A stretch of DNA of 64,000 nucleotides from Micromonospora sp. Llam0 (GTDB lineage: Bacteria > Actinomycetota > Actinomycetes > Mycobacteriales > Micromonosporaceae): contig NZ_RJJY01000001.1 of assembly GCF_003751085.1 (NCBI RefSeq), forward strand, positions 6,166,196 to 6,230,195, given 5' to 3'. Both the position numbers and the translations under genes were made by a program. A model generated the notes under the pieces. It worked only from the letters and a program-made list of their open reading frames with translations. It did not search any database and was not told where the DNA came from. Positions 33,671-42,637 of this stretch are shown here, piece by piece. How positions within the stretch are numbered: the stretch's first letter is position 1; each line of letters starts with the position of its first letter.

Positions 33671-36175
33671 GTGACCTCACCCGCCACCGTAACGCCCGGA
33701 CCGGGTTCGGACCCGGCGGGGTTGCTGCGTCGGTGGGGCGCGGCCGGCGAACTGCCGCGCCAGACCGGCGCCGCGTCGACGCAGCCGACCGCGGGGCCGC
33801 ACCTGGCTCCGCACCCGGCCGCAGGGGCGGACCTGGCTCCGTACCCGGCTGCGGTCACCCATGTCGAGCGGTTGCCGGTGCGGCCCGGTGCCACCGCGCC
33901 GTGGCCCGACTGGGTGCCCGCCGAGTTGCGAGACGTGTTGACCGCACGCGGGGTCCGGCAGCCCTGGCGGCACCAGGCGTACGCGGCCGAGCTGGCTCAC
34001 TCCGGCCGGCACGTCATCGTCGCCACCGGCACCGGGTCGGGCAAGTCGTTGGCGTACCTGCTGCCGGCGTTGGCGAAGCTGCTGGCCGACCCTCGGGCCA
34101 CCGTGCTGTACCTGGCACCGACGAAGGCACTCGCCGCCGACCAGTTGCGTGCCGTCACCGACTTGGGACTCGATGGGATACGGCCGGCCTGCTACGACGG
34201 CGACACCCCGCAGCCGGAGCGGGCCTGGATCCGGCAGCACGCCCGCTTTGTACTGACAAATCCTGACATGCTGCACCGAGGCATCCTGCCCCGGCACGGG
34301 GCCTGGTCGAACTTCCTCCGCCGGCTGACCTACGTCATCGTCGACGAGTGCCACAGCTACCGGGGCGTGTTCGGGTCGCACGTGGCCCACGTACTGCGTC
34401 GACTGCGTCGCCAGACCGAGCGGTACCAGCGGGTCCGGCCCACCAGCGCGCCCGGCACCAGGGCCGCCACGGCCCCCGGCGCCCGACCCGCCAGCGCGCC
34501 CGGCACGCCGGTGTTCATCCTGGCCTCGGCGACCTCGGGAGAGCCGGCGCGGGCGGGCAGCCAGCTGACCGGGCTGCCGGTGGAGCCGGTCACCGAGGAC
34601 AGCGCCCCGCGTGGGGCGGTGACCTTCGCGCTGTGGGAGCCACCGCTGCTGCCCGGTGCCCGCGCCGACACCGACGACCTCACCCCGGTACGGCGGTCGG
34701 CGCTGCGGGAAAGCGCCGACCTGCTCGCCGACGCGGTCGCCGCCGGAGTGCGCACGCTCGCGTTCGTCCGGTCCCGGCGCGGGGCGGAGGTGGTGGCCAG
34801 CAACGCGCGCCGGGCACTCGACGAGGTGGCGCCCGGGCTCGGCGACCGGGTGGCGGCGTACCGGGCCGGTTTCCTGGCCGAGGAGCGACGGGCGTTGGAG
34901 CGCGCACTCACCTCCGGCGAACTGCTCGGGCTGGCCTCGACGAACGCACTCGAGCTCGGGGTGGATCTGGTCGGCCTCGACGCGGTGCTGATCTGCGGGT
35001 ACCCCGGCACCCGGGCGTCGCTGTGGCAGCAGGCCGGCCGGGCCGGACGCGCCGGACGCGAGGCGCTGGCGGTGCTGATCGCCCGGGACGACCCGCTCGA
35101 CACGTACCTGGTGCACCATCCGGAGGCGGTCTTCGGCCGGCCGGTGGAGGCGACGGTGCTCGACCCGACCAATCCGTACGTGCTCGGGCCGCAACTGTGC
35201 TGCGCTGCCGCCGAGGGCGCGCTGACCTCGGCCGACATCGAACTGTTCGGTGGCGCGTCGGTCAAGCAGACGCTGGACGACCTGGTCGCCGCCGGGCTGC
35301 TGCGCCGACGCCCCACCGGCTGGTACTGGACCGCCGCCGGCCGGCCCGAGGTCGACCTGCGTGGCGAGGGCGGCACCCCGGTCGACGTCGTGGAGACCTC
35401 GACCGGTCGGCTGCTCGGCACGGTCGACCCCGGCTCGTCGCACTTCCTGATCCATCCGGGCGCGATCTACCTGCACCAGGGCGTGTCGTACGTGGTGGAC
35501 GACCTCGATCTGGACGGGGCGTGCGCGCTGGTGCACGCCGAGGAGCCGGACTGGTCCACCCACGCCCGGGAGGTCACCTCGCTGTCGGTGGCGGCGGTAC
35601 GCGAGTACCGCGACGCCGGCCCGGTCGGCCTGTTCGTCGGCGACGTCGACGTGACCAGTCAGGTCGTCTCCTACCAGCGCCGCCGGATCGGGTCGGGCGA
35701 GGTGCTGGACAGCCGGCCACTGGACCTGCCGGCCCGACAGCTGCGCACCGTCGCCGTGTGGTTCACCGTTTCGCCGGCCGCGCTCGCCGCCGCCGGGGTC
35801 GAGCCGGCGGACGTGCCCGGCGCGCTGCACGCCGCCGAGCACGCGGCGATCGGCCTGCTGCCGTTGATCGCCACCTGCGACCGGTGGGACATCGGCGGAC
35901 TCTCCACCGCCGCGCACGCCGACACCGAGGCGCCGACGGTGTTCGTCTACGACGGCCACCCAGGGGGAGCCGGGTTCGCCGAACGCGCCTACCAGGCGGC
36001 CCGGACCTGGTTGGGGGCCACCCGCGATCTGATCGCCGCGTGTGGCTGCGAGACCGGCTGCCCGTCCTGCGTGCAGTCGCCGAAGTGCGGCAACGGCAAC
36101 AACCCGCTGGGCAAGGACGACGCGGTCCGGGTGCTCGACGTGGTGCTGGCCAGCCTGCCGGAAAGCGCTGACTGA
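33671..36175 (+). CDS. DEAH-box helicase of the helicase/secretion neighbourhood (MrfA/YprA-like)
   Basis: An 834-residue SF2 helicase. Motifs: [15 protein letters not shown] (I), [11 protein letters not shown] (Ia), [23 protein letters not shown] (II, DECH), LASATSG (III), [11 protein letters not shown] (V) and [11 protein letters not shown] (VI). The C-terminal zinc site [17 protein letters not shown] has four cysteines as in MrfA-type DNA repair helicases. It is the 'helicase' that marks Tad loci in actinobacteria. An unusual Pro/Ala insert with SAPGT repeats follows motif II. GTG 33671 is chosen because the alternative start at 33635 lies inside a palindrome. Confidence 0.9.
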   Translation: MTSPATVTPGPGSDPAGLLRRWGAAGELPRQTGAASTQPTAGPHLAPHPAAGADLAPYPAAVTHVERLPVRPGATAPWPDWVPAELRDVLTARGVRQPWRHQAYAAELAHSGRHVIVATGTGSGKSLAYLLPALAKLLADPRATVLYLAPTKALAADQLRAVTDLGLDGIRPACYDGDTPQPERAWIRQHARFVLTNPDMLHRGILPRHGAWSNFLRRLTYVIVDECHSYRGVFGSHVAHVLRRLRRQTERYQRVRPTSAPGTRAATAPGARPASAPGTPVFILASATSGEPARAGSQLTGLPVEPVTEDSAPRGAVTFALWEPPLLPGARADTDDLTPVRRSALRESADLLADAVAAGVRTLAFVRSRRGAEVVASNARRALDEVAPGLGDRVAAYRAGFLAEERRALERALTSGELLGLASTNALELGVDLVGLDAVLICGYPGTRASLWQQAGRAGRAGREALAVLIARDDPLDTYLVHHPEAVFGRPVEATVLDPTNPYVLGPQLCCAAAEGALTSADIELFGGASVKQTLDDLVAAGLLRRRPTGWYWTAAGRPEVDLRGEGGTPVDVVETSTGRLLGTVDPGSSHFLIHPGAIYLHQGVSYVVDDLDLDGACALVHAEEPDWSTHAREVTSLSVAAVREYRDAGPVGLFVGDVDVTSQVVSYQRRRIGSGEVLDSRPLDLPARQLRTVAVWFTVSPAALAAAGVEPADVPGALHAAEHAAIGLLPLIATCDRWDIGGLSTAAHADTEAPTVFVYDGHPGGAGFAERAYQAARTWLGATRDLIAACGCETGCPSCVQSPKCGNGNNPLGKDDAVRVLDVVLASLPESAD

Positions 36176-36935
36176 TCCGGCACCGGACCATGTGCGATCT
36201 ACTGGCATGAATTTCTCCTGATCTGGATAGATTAGACGTGGGAGCGCTTCCACCACGCCACCGGAGGAGAACGCCGTGGCCGACACCGTGGCCGACACCG
36301 TCGAACTGCTCTACTCGATCGACCCGCAGAACCTCACCGTCGACCAGCAGATCGCCCTGGCCCAGGCGTACGCGGCCCTGGCCCAGGCGGAACGCCTCGA
36401 ACTGATCCAGCAGCGGCTCTACAACATCCACCAGGTGATTTCCCGCTGGGCCATGCACGCCACCACCGCCGACGGCCCGACCCGCTGACCAGGGGTCGGC
36501 CCGCGCGTCGGCGCCCTCCCACGGGTCGGCCCGCAGCGGACCGGCCCGGGCGGTCGCACTCACCGGCCGTCCGACGCCGGTGGCCGGAAGCGGCGTCACC
36601 TCGACGGTGACCACGACTTCCAGCCCGTCGACGGTGCAGGCACGCAACCGCCCGCCGTTGCGTCCGGCCACCTCGGCCGCCCGGTCGCAGATCACGCCCT
36701 GGCCGGCGAACACCCGGGCGGCACCGGCGAGCGCGGCCAGGTCGGCGGCTACCGAGGCCTGCTGCCGGGCGAGCCGGACCGCACCGATCAGCGCACCGGC
36801 CATCCCGGCGGCGACCAGCGTCAACCCGACAGCGAGCAGCCACAGGCTGGCGCTGCCGCGCTGCCCGACGTCAGCCCCGGGCCGGCATGGGCGGCCTGGG
36901 TCACGCAGCCCACACTGGCATCGTCGGCCGGTCAC
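35763..36935 (-). CDS. Rv3654c-like TadE-type protein with an extended reading frame
   Basis: The first 140 residues match the 'helicase/secretion neighbourhood TadE-like' family: a basic start, a membrane segment (ASLWLLAVGLTLVAAGMAGALIG) and AADLAALAGAARVFAGQG with C-G pairs (GVICDRAAEVAG, RLRACTVDGLEV). Such proteins are normally about 120-140 residues. Here no stop occurs until 35763, so the frame continues for some 250 residues antisense to the 70-residue gene and the end of the helicase, with Arg/Pro-rich sequence that looks non-native. The family stop codon was probably lost. The functional part is likely only 36500-36935. Overlaps the next gene by four bases. Confidence 0.6.
   Translation of the reverse strand: MTGRRCQCGLRDPGRPCRPGADVGQRGSASLWLLAVGLTLVAAGMAGALIGAVRLARQQASVAADLAALAGAARVFAGQGVICDRAAEVAGRNGGRLRACTVDGLEVVVTVEVTPLPATGVGRPVSATARAGPLRADPWEGADARADPWSAGRAVGGGGVHGPAGNHLVDVVEPLLDQFEAFRLGQGRVRLGQGDLLVDGEVLRVDRVEQFDGVGHGVGHGVLLRWRGGSAPTSNLSRSGEIHASRSHMVRCRISQRFPAGWPAPRRAPGPRRPCPAGCCRCRTSATARRTGSRSRSHTRRSDRGWPPTRSGPPGRRVRRTRLPLGGRRRRTPSAPRCRRARRWRVRRCPTGRRWRSTAAGRSPRARRRAARRARPPARPRRRRARPAKR
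36276..36488 (+). CDS. Small hypothetical protein
   Basis: A 70-residue protein starting at GTG 36276 behind a strong GGAGGAG. It is helical and rich in Gln and Ala (PQNLTVDQQIALAQAYAALAQAERLELIQQRLYNIHQ). It lies between the helicase and the antisense Tad genes, and the minus-strand TadE-like frame runs across it. Good start signal and ordered helices support a real gene. Function unknown. Confidence 0.65.
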   Translation: MADTVADTVELLYSIDPQNLTVDQQIALAQAYAALAQAERLELIQQRLYNIHQVISRWAMHATTADGPTR

Positions 36936-37372
36936 CGGTGACGCTCCGGCGGCGATCCAGCGCCGTCACCGCCGCCGACGGCACCGCTGCTTACTGCGCT
37001 CCCAGATACACCGGCTGCGGTCCCAGTGACGCCCGGCTCGACCGCAGCGGTCACGGACGCGGTGACCGACGCCGGCCCGAGCCGGGCACCCAACGCCCGC
37101 AGCGGTGCCCGGACCGTGACGGTGACCAGGTCACCGTCGACGACCACGGAGACCTCGGCTCCCGGCGGCCCGGCCACGGCTGCCGCGTCACGGTCGCCCC
37201 GGGCGGTGGCCAGCGCGACCGACCGTGCCATGTCGAGACACTCGGACTTGGTGACCACGGCGCTGACGGCGGACAGCCCGACCGCCAGCAGCAGGACCAG
37301 CGCCGGCAGACCGGCGGCCAACTCGGCGGTGAACGAGCCCCGGTCACCGCCGGCCTGCCGGCGCGGCCTCAC
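36932..37372 (-). CDS. tadE: TadE-family minor pilin-like protein
   Basis: A 146-residue TadE-type protein. Near the N-terminus DRGSFTAELAAGLPALVLLLAVGLSAVSAVV is the prepilin-like motif: acidic/Thr-Ala-Glu next to a single membrane helix. The outer part has strands (AEVSVVVDGDLVTVTVRAPL) and a Gly/Ser-rich C-terminus. It should be inserted in the membrane and help Tad pilus assembly. Overlaps both neighbours by four bases, so it belongs to one operon running from cpaF to 36935. Confidence 0.85.
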   Translation of the reverse strand: MRPRRQAGGDRGSFTAELAAGLPALVLLLAVGLSAVSAVVTKSECLDMARSVALATARGDRDAAAVAGPPGAEVSVVVDGDLVTVTVRAPLRALGARLGPASVTASVTAAVEPGVTGTAAGVSGSAVSSGAVGGGDGAGSPPERHR

Positions 37373-37626
37373 CCGAGCGCCCGGTCGATGACCGAGGCGA
37401 GGGCGGCCTGCACGCCCTCGCTGGTCAACACCTTGAGCAGGATCCCGGCGAAGGCGACGGCAGCCAGGGTGCCGACGGCGTACTCGGCGGTGTTCATCCC
37501 CGCGTCGTCACGCAACCGGCCGGCCAGCTGGGCCCGCCACCGGCCGACCGCCCGCCGTCCGGACACCGTCGTCACTGTCACTGTCGGCGGCACCGCCGCG
37601 TCGGGCGGAACCTTCGTCGACCGCAT
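37369..37626 (-). CDS. DUF4244 Flp-type pilin
   Basis: An 85-residue protein with the DUF4244 pattern: basic N-terminus, DDAGMNTAEYAVGTLAAVAFAGILLKVLTSEGV. The G-MNTAEYAVG part resembles a Flp prepilin cleavage site followed by a membrane helix, so this is the likely major subunit of the Tad pilus. ATG 37626 follows AAAGGAG by five bases. It sits between tadC and tadE in the usual order. Confidence 0.9.
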   Translation of the reverse strand: MRSTKVPPDAAVPPTVTVTTVSGRRAVGRWRAQLAGRLRDDAGMNTAEYAVGTLAAVAFAGILLKVLTSEGVQAALASVIDRALG

Positions 37627-37640
37627 GATGACTCCTTTCC

Positions 37641-38342
37641 TCAGAGGATGTCGCCGAGGACGGCGACGATCACCGGCACCAGACCGGCGAGAATGAAGGC
37701 GGGCAGGAAACACAGCCCGAGGGGAAGCACGATCAGCACCCCGGCGCGGCGGGCCGCCGCCTCGGCCGCTGCCGAGCGACCGGCCCGCAGATCGTCGGCG
37801 AGCCTGGTCGCCGCACCGGCGAGGGCGGCGCCGCTGGCCGCAGAGCGGATCGCGGCGGCGGCCAGGCGCTCGCCGCCCGGCACCGCGTCGAGATGCCGCC
37901 ACGCCTCGGCCGGCTCGGCACCGAGCCGCAGCGCCCGAGCCACCCGGCTCAGCCGGGAACCGAGCGGCCCGGCCAGCGCGTCGGCCACCGCGACCATCGC
38001 CTGGTCCACCGGCGCTCCGGCGCGCAGCGCCGCCGCCAGCAGATCGGCGGCCAGCGGCAGGTCGGCTGCCGCGCGCAGCCGCCGACGGCGTACCGACGGT
38101 GGCTCGATCCGGCGCAGTGACCGGTCGACACCGACAGCAGTCGCGACGGCCAGCGGCACGGAGAGCCAGCCGCCGCCGATCACCAGCACCGCCACACCGG
38201 AAAGCGCCGCGACCGGCCGGACGAGCCGCGACAGGTCGGACTCCGGTGGCTGACTGTCACTGAGCCGGGCGAGCCGGCGACGGGCGGCGAGCGCCGTGAC
38301 CGGGCGGACCGCCGGCGGCAGCATCACGCGGGTGCCGGCCAT
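37641..38342 (-). CDS. tadC: Type II secretion F-domain protein (TadC-like)
   Basis: A 233-residue inner-membrane protein of the T2SSF family, the second of the two platform proteins of the Tad pilus. It has membrane segments near residues 45-75 and 203-230 (GVLIVLPLGLCFLPAFILAGLVPVIVAVLG) and the cytosolic helical domain between them (LPLAADLLAAALRAGAPVDQAM). Its ATG overlaps the tadB stop by one base. Confidence 0.88.
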   Translation of the reverse strand: MAGTRVMLPPAVRPVTALAARRRLARLSDSQPPESDLSRLVRPVAALSGVAVLVIGGGWLSVPLAVATAVGVDRSLRRIEPPSVRRRRLRAAADLPLAADLLAAALRAGAPVDQAMVAVADALAGPLGSRLSRVARALRLGAEPAEAWRHLDAVPGGERLAAAAIRSAASGAALAGAATRLADDLRAGRSAAAEAAARRAGVLIVLPLGLCFLPAFILAGLVPVIVAVLGDIL

Positions 38343-39181
38343 CAGCTGGTCGCCTCCGGTGCCCGGTTCAGCCGCTCTGTCCAAGCCAACCCGGCGACCT
38401 GCAGGGCCACGGCGGCGAGCGCGCAGGCCGCGCCGATCGGCGTCCGCAACAGCACCGCCAACGGATCCACCCCGATGCTGTAGCCGAGAGCCAGGCCGCC
38501 AGCGGGCAGCCCGGCCAGCAGCCAGGCGGTCATCTGCGCACCGGCGGCCTGCGCGGCGGCCGCCTCCCGCGACCGGTCGAACGCTCGGGCGTCGGCTTCG
38601 ATGCGTTCGATCAGGTCGGCCAACGGCGCACCGGTGCGCTCCGCCAGCCGTACGGCGGCGGTCGACAAATCGGCGAGCCGGGTCGCGGTGGTGTCCGCCG
38701 TCGGACCCGGCGACGTCGTCGGCTGCGGCAGCGTCATCGGCCCCGCCGGCAGACCGGCCCGCAGGTCGGCGGCGTGCGCGGCCAGCGCGTCCAACTGCCG
38801 TACCCGCCGGTCCCGCCGGACCTTGGCGGCGGCCCGGTTCGCCGCCGTACGCAGGCCGAGCCCCAGGTACGCGGCGGTGATCGCCGCCGCCACCGGCCCG
38901 CCCAGCCAGCCGGCGGCGAGCCCGCCGGTGCCGGCGACGGCCACCAGCGCACGGCGCGGATGCCGACGCGCGGCGTTGCCGAGCCACCGTGCCCGGGACC
39001 ACAGCGCCTGGGACCACAGCCGGACGCTGAACCGAACGGGGGCCGGTGTCGGCGAGTCCGGGGCGCTGTGGGACCGGACCGGGGTCGGTCCGGTCACGGC
39101 CAGCAGCCGACGACGGTGTCCCCACGGGCGGCGCAGCCGACGCGGCCAACGCCGGTGCGACGTACCGGGTCGCCGGCTCAC
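38342..39181 (-). CDS. tadB: Type II secretion F-domain protein (TadB-like)
   Basis: A 279-residue platform protein of the Tad pilus. It has hydrophobic segments near residues 65-90 and at the C-terminus (TAWLLAGLPAGGLALGYSIG and IGAACALAAVALQVAGLAW). The central cytosolic part includes ADLIERIEADARAFDRSREAAAAQAAG. GTG 39181 overlaps the cpaF stop in a GTGA, which decides the start against the much longer open frame to 40006. Confidence 0.85.
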   Translation of the reverse strand: MSRRPGTSHRRWPRRLRRPWGHRRRLLAVTGPTPVRSHSAPDSPTPAPVRFSVRLWSQALWSRARWLGNAARRHPRRALVAVAGTGGLAAGWLGGPVAAAITAAYLGLGLRTAANRAAAKVRRDRRVRQLDALAAHAADLRAGLPAGPMTLPQPTTSPGPTADTTATRLADLSTAAVRLAERTGAPLADLIERIEADARAFDRSREAAAAQAAGAQMTAWLLAGLPAGGLALGYSIGVDPLAVLLRTPIGAACALAAVALQVAGLAWTERLNRAPEATS

Positions 39182-40428
39182 CGTGGCCCCCGGCTGTCGA
39201 GCACCGCCGGCACCGGTACGCCGCGTTCGACGAGCAACCTGGCCAGGGCCGGGCCGGCCGGCTGCGGACCGGCCCCGCGCCGCCAGGCCGGGGTGACCGT
39301 AATCAGCCGCTCCGGCCCGTGCGGGGTGAGCAGACAGATCGCGTCGACGAATCGCCGCCCGGCGAACCGGCGCAGCTGCACGACCACCTGGATGGCGGCC
39401 GCGATCTGCGCGTGCAACGCGGCGCGGGGCAGCCCACCGAGCAGCCCCAACGCCTCCAGCCGGGCCGGCACGTCGCTGGCCGCGTTCGCGTGCAGGGTGC
39501 CAGCGCCGCCGTCGTGGCCGGTGTTGAGCGCGGCCAGCAGGTCGACGACCTCGGCGCCCCGACATTCGCCGACGACCAGCCGGTCCGGCCGCATCCGCAA
39601 CGCCTGCCGGACCAACGCACCGAGCCCGACCGACCCGACCCCCTCGACGTTGGCCGTCCGCGCCTGCAACGTCACCACGTGCGGATGCTCCGGCCGCAAC
39701 TCGGCCGCGTCCTCCACCATCACGATCCGCTCGTCCGCCGGCACCAGCCCGAGCAGCGTGTTCAACAGCGTCGTCTTGCCCGACCCCGTACCACCCGCGA
39801 TCAGGTACGCCAGCCGCCCCGCCACCACCGCCCGCAGCAGCTCCGCCACCGGAGGATCGACCATGCCGCTGCCGACCAGCTCGGCCAACTGGAACGGACG
39901 CTGCCGGAATGTCCGCAACGACAGGTACGGCCCCGTCGCCGCCACCGGCGGCAACACCGCGTGCAACCGGGTACCGTCCGGCAACCGGGCATCGACGTAC
40001 GGACATCCGTCATCGAGCCGACGCCCACAGGCCGCCGCCAACCGCTGCGCCAACCGACGTACCTCGTCCACGGAACCGACGCCCACCGCCGCCCGCTCCA
40101 ACCCGGCACCCCGGTCCACCCACACCTGGGTGCCGTTCACCAGAACGTCGGTGACCCGAGCGTCGGCCAGCAACGGCGCCAGCGGCCCCGCCCCGGCCAA
40201 CTCACCGTGCACCCGGTCGGCCAGCCGCAACAACCCGGCGTCACCCCGCAACGCCGCCCCCGGCTCGGCCCGCACCGCACCGACCACCGACGCCGGCGTC
40301 ACCGACGTGCCGTCCGCGATGAACCGCTCCCGCACCCGGGCCGCCACCACCGCCTCATCGACGCCCGCACCACCCGGCCACCCGGCGGGCGCGGCGAAAC
40401 CGCCCGTACGGGCCGACCCGGCCGTCAT
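39178..40428 (-). CDS. cpaF: CpaF/TadA-type secretion ATPase
   Basis: A 416-residue hexameric ATPase that drives Tad pilus assembly. Walker A AGGTGSGKTTLLN, the Asp box (IVMVEDAAELRPEHPHVV), Walker B region (RPDRLVVGECRGAEVVDLL) and the His box (GTLHANAASD) are all present. The N-terminal part contains VTDVLVNGTQVWVDRG, which is partly preserved as a remnant near 43100. ATG 40428 overlaps the stop of an internally deleted cpaE by four bases. The functional cpaE partner lies about 2.7 kb upstream at 43138. Confidence 0.93.
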   Translation of the reverse strand: MTAGSARTGGFAAPAGWPGGAGVDEAVVAARVRERFIADGTSVTPASVVGAVRAEPGAALRGDAGLLRLADRVHGELAGAGPLAPLLADARVTDVLVNGTQVWVDRGAGLERAAVGVGSVDEVRRLAQRLAAACGRRLDDGCPYVDARLPDGTRLHAVLPPVAATGPYLSLRTFRQRPFQLAELVGSGMVDPPVAELLRAVVAGRLAYLIAGGTGSGKTTLLNTLLGLVPADERIVMVEDAAELRPEHPHVVTLQARTANVEGVGSVGLGALVRQALRMRPDRLVVGECRGAEVVDLLAALNTGHDGGAGTLHANAASDVPARLEALGLLGGLPRAALHAQIAAAIQVVVQLRRFAGRRFVDAICLLTPHGPERLITVTPAWRRGAGPQPAGPALARLLVERGVPVPAVLDSRGPR

Positions 40429-40541
40429 GACGCCGCCGCCGCACGATCGACCAGGCCCGCGACGTCACGCCGAGGTCTTGCCTCGGCGGTGACGAGCGGC
40501 GGGCAGGTGTGGGGAATCGCGGCGGGGTACAGCGGCGGCAT
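40425..40541 (-). pseudogene. Internally deleted cpaE remnant
   Basis: A 38-codon frame, start MPPLYPAAIPHTCPPLVTAE and end DVAGLVDRAAAAS, overlaps the cpaF start in an ATGA. Its first residues correspond to the start of the intact CpaE at 44229 (MPPRTSTAAPRRLPLVVTAD), and its last 13 to that protein's end (IVAGLVDRTAAAS). About 325 codons are missing between them. The non-coding bases in front (to about 40640) also resemble those in front of the intact cpaE, including GCCTGTGGA. It is therefore the collapsed first gene of the cpaE-cpaF operon. Confidence 0.8.
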
Positions 40542-40708
40542 CTGAGCCCTCCTACGGCTCGGGGAGCGATGCCGAAACTGTGGACGCTGACGCGGCGTTC
40601 GCGCCTGGACGATCAGGCAGGCTGTGGACAACCGACCTGCCTGTGGATAACTCCTCCCGGCCGGAGGTGATCTGCTACGGCGGCCGGGCAGGCAATGAAC
40701 CGGCAGGG

Positions 40709-40891
40709 TCAGATCGAGCGGCGTGGCCAGCGCTTGCGGGGGCGCGGCTCCTCCTCACGGTGCTGACGCTTGTGCTCGCGTACCCGGTCCTCCCACGCCT
40801 GCTGGTCGTCGTCGGCGGGATCGAACGGGTACCAGCGGTGCGAACCGTCCTCGAAGTGCATGTCCTCGTCACCGGGCCGGATGACCGACAT
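40709..40891 (-). CDS. Small hypothetical protein
   Basis: A 60-residue, very hydrophilic protein (start MSVIRPGDEDMHFEDGSHRWYPFDPADD, end RPRKRWPRRSI). Its ATG overlaps the stop of the next upstream gene by one base, so it is the last gene of a three-gene set of small proteins in the DNA that separates cpaF from cpaE. Such proteins accompany XRE-DUF5753 regulators in Micromonospora. No known function. Confidence 0.55.
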   Translation of the reverse strand: MSVIRPGDEDMHFEDGSHRWYPFDPADDDQQAWEDRVREHKRQHREEEPRPRKRWPRRSI

Positions 40892-41109
40892 CAGCGCCAC
40901 CACCCCATGAATCGCCAGTACAGGTAGCCGCTGCGGTCGTCGGCCAGGTCGATCATCGCGTCGAGCAGGCACGTCGCCATGTAGACCGACAGCGACACCG
41001 TCGCCCCCGCGTACTCCGCGAGCAGTTCCTGACGGCGGGTGTGACAGGGCCACGGATCCGCGCATCCCGCGCAGGTCCACGCCGGCTGGATCGGGGTGTG
41101 GAAGCTCAC
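40891..41109 (-). CDS. Small protein with WxCxxC-x3-WPC motif
   Basis: A 72-residue protein starting at GTG 41109, with AAGGAGG four bases upstream. It contains AWTCAGCADPWPCHTRRQ, a three-cysteine pattern seen in many small actinomycete proteins next to XRE/DUF397 genes. The rest is helical (LSVYMATCLLDAMIDLADD). A metal site is possible. It overlaps both its neighbours, so the three small genes are coupled. Confidence 0.65.
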   Translation of the reverse strand: MSFHTPIQPAWTCAGCADPWPCHTRRQELLAEYAGATVSLSVYMATCLLDAMIDLADDRSGYLYWRFMGWWR

Positions 41110-41291
41110 GCGCCCTCCTTCGGCCAGTGACCCCGGTTGATCGGTATCCGGTGCCGAGCCCGGCAGGGCAGCGCCGCCCCGCACCGACAGACCTGCTGCC
41201 ACTTGCTCCAGGACCACACCGGCCGGTGTCGCCTGGCCAGAGTCCGTGCGACTGCGACGACGTACGCCTCGTAGCTGACGCGCTGGGTCAT
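41106..41291 (-). CDS. Small Cys/His-containing protein
   Basis: A 61-residue basic protein (start MTQRVSYEAYVVAVARTLARRHRP) with CRCGAALPCRARHRIP, resembling the cysteine motif of the next gene. ATG 41291 follows AAGGGGGGG. Its stop overlaps the GTG of the next gene. It diverges from the XRE regulator at 41519, sharing an AT-rich intergenic region. Function unknown. Confidence 0.55.
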   Translation of the reverse strand: MTQRVSYEAYVVAVARTLARRHRPVWSWSKWQQVCRCGAALPCRARHRIPINRGHWPKEGA

Positions 41292-41348
41292 CCGCCCCCC
41301 CTTCAGTGAGGGGATGTGACGGCCGGGCCTATCGGTCATCCGACCGCC

Positions 41349-41442
41349 ACACCCAGCAACCATGGTTCCCACGAACCATGGTCAATGCAATATTACATTT
41401 TAGATGAAACACTTGACGATACTTCACCTAGTGATGTTTCAT
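41349..41442. promoter_or_regulatory. AT-rich divergent control region with repeats
   Basis: AACCATGGT occurs twice (from about 41360 and 41376), each a near-palindrome. ATGAAACA (41404-41411) and TGTTTCAT (41435-41442) form an 8-bp inverted repeat around TTGACG and CACCTAGTG. This is the lowest-GC stretch of the window and lies between the small-protein operon and the XRE regulator. It is the likely promoter and operator region. Confidence 0.5.
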
Positions 41443-41518
41443 TGCTGAACGTGGTCGATGGGTGCTACATATCGAGTGCGAATGTCGCCCGGTGTGTAGT
41501 CGCGGAGAGGAGAATCCA

Positions 41519-42373
41519 GTGACGACCGACACCGGCTCGACCGTCCCGAGGCGACAGCTCGGCAGGCATCTACGGCAGCTCCGCGAGGAGGCCCGCATGA
41601 CCGTGAAGGCTGCGGCCACCGCACTGGAATGGTCGACGCCCAAGATCTGGCGCATCGAAACCGGTGCCACGTCGATGCGGTCCCTCGACGTCGAAGCCAT
41701 GTGCAAGGTCTACGGAGCGTCACCAGAAATCACCGAGGCGTTGATGGGGCTCGCCAAGGAGACCAGGGCCCGTGGCTGGTGGCACTCGTACGGCGATGCC
41801 ATCCCCGAGTGGTTCGAGCTGTACGTCGGCCTTGAGTCAGGCGCGACCCGGCTGCGCAAGTACGAGGCGCACCTGGTCCCCGGCCTTTTGCAAACCAAGG
41901 CGTACGCGACCCGGGTATACGAGGCCGGACGCCCCGACATGAAGCGCGAGGACATCGACCGAGGGGTCGCCTTACGGCTCGACCGTCAGGCACTGCTGAC
42001 CCGAGCCACCCCACCCGCGCCGCAGGTCGACATCATCCTCGACGAGGCTGTGCTCCGGCGCGACATCGACGCCGAGCAGCTCAACCTGATCGTCACCGTC
42101 AGCCGCCAGCCCAATGTCTCCGTCCGGGTGGTGCCGTTCAGCGCAGGCCTGCACCGCGCCACGTTGGCGAACGGCGCGTTCACCATCCTGGATTTCGACG
42201 GCTCCGACGAACCGACGATCATCTACGCCGACGGACTGACCGGCGCCCTCTACCTCGACAAGCCCGCCGAGGCGGCGGCGTACGAGGAGGTCTGGTCAGC
42301 CGTCGAGTCCACGGCACTCAGCGAGGCGCAGTCTCGCAAACTCATCGCATCGATCGCGGAGGAACTGTCTTGA
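41519..42373 (+). CDS. XRE-family regulator with DUF5753 domain
   Basis: A 284-residue regulator. The helix-turn-helix is at about residues 12-65 (LGRHLRQLREEARMTVKAAATAL, STPKIWRIETG). The DUF5753 domain follows (LRKYEAHLVPGLLQTKAYATRVYEAG, DIILDEAVLRRDI, VRVVPFSAGLHRATLANGAFTILDF). GTG 41519 follows GAGGAGA. It is translationally coupled to the DUF397 gene (TTGA overlap), a standard pair related to the BldB/WhiJ systems of Streptomyces. This is an intact version of the regulator type broken at 4681. Confidence 0.93.
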   Translation: MTTDTGSTVPRRQLGRHLRQLREEARMTVKAAATALEWSTPKIWRIETGATSMRSLDVEAMCKVYGASPEITEALMGLAKETRARGWWHSYGDAIPEWFELYVGLESGATRLRKYEAHLVPGLLQTKAYATRVYEAGRPDMKREDIDRGVALRLDRQALLTRATPPAPQVDIILDEAVLRRDIDAEQLNLIVTVSRQPNVSVRVVPFSAGLHRATLANGAFTILDFDGSDEPTIIYADGLTGALYLDKPAEAAAYEEVWSAVESTALSEAQSRKLIASIAEELS

Positions 42374-42561
42374 CCGAACTCGTGTGGAAGAAGAGCACCC
42401 GCAGCAACGCCGGCGGGGACTGTGTCGAGGTCGCCAGCCCCAGCCGAGCAGTCCTGGTCCGTGACAGCAAGGACCAGGCCGGACCGGTGCTGTCGTTCAC
42501 CGCCGATACCTGGACCGGCTTCGTCCAGGGGATCAAGATCGGCCAGTTCGACCACGGCTGA
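42370..42561 (+). CDS. DUF397 domain protein
   Basis: A 63-residue DUF397 protein: LVWKKSTRSNAGGDCVEVAS, VLVRDSKDQAGPVLSFTADTWTGFVQGIK. These small proteins accompany XRE-DUF5753 regulators and are thought to act as their antitoxin-like or modulating partners. The start is TTG 42370, overlapping the regulator's stop codon. Complete and of normal length. Confidence 0.93.
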   Translation: MTELVWKKSTRSNAGGDCVEVASPSRAVLVRDSKDQAGPVLSFTADTWTGFVQGIKIGQFDHG

Positions 42562-42637
42562 CCCCGATGAACGTCTGCCCCTGATCCCACGACCGGACCA
42601 GGGGCAGACCCCGGTGTCAGCTCACCCCCACGGCTGT

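Noticed and set aside
37641..39149. 502-codon frame joining tadC to upstream sequence
   Set aside because: The first 269 codons are out of frame with tadB, which has its own GTGA-coupled start. The tadC ATG at 38342 overlaps the tadB stop.
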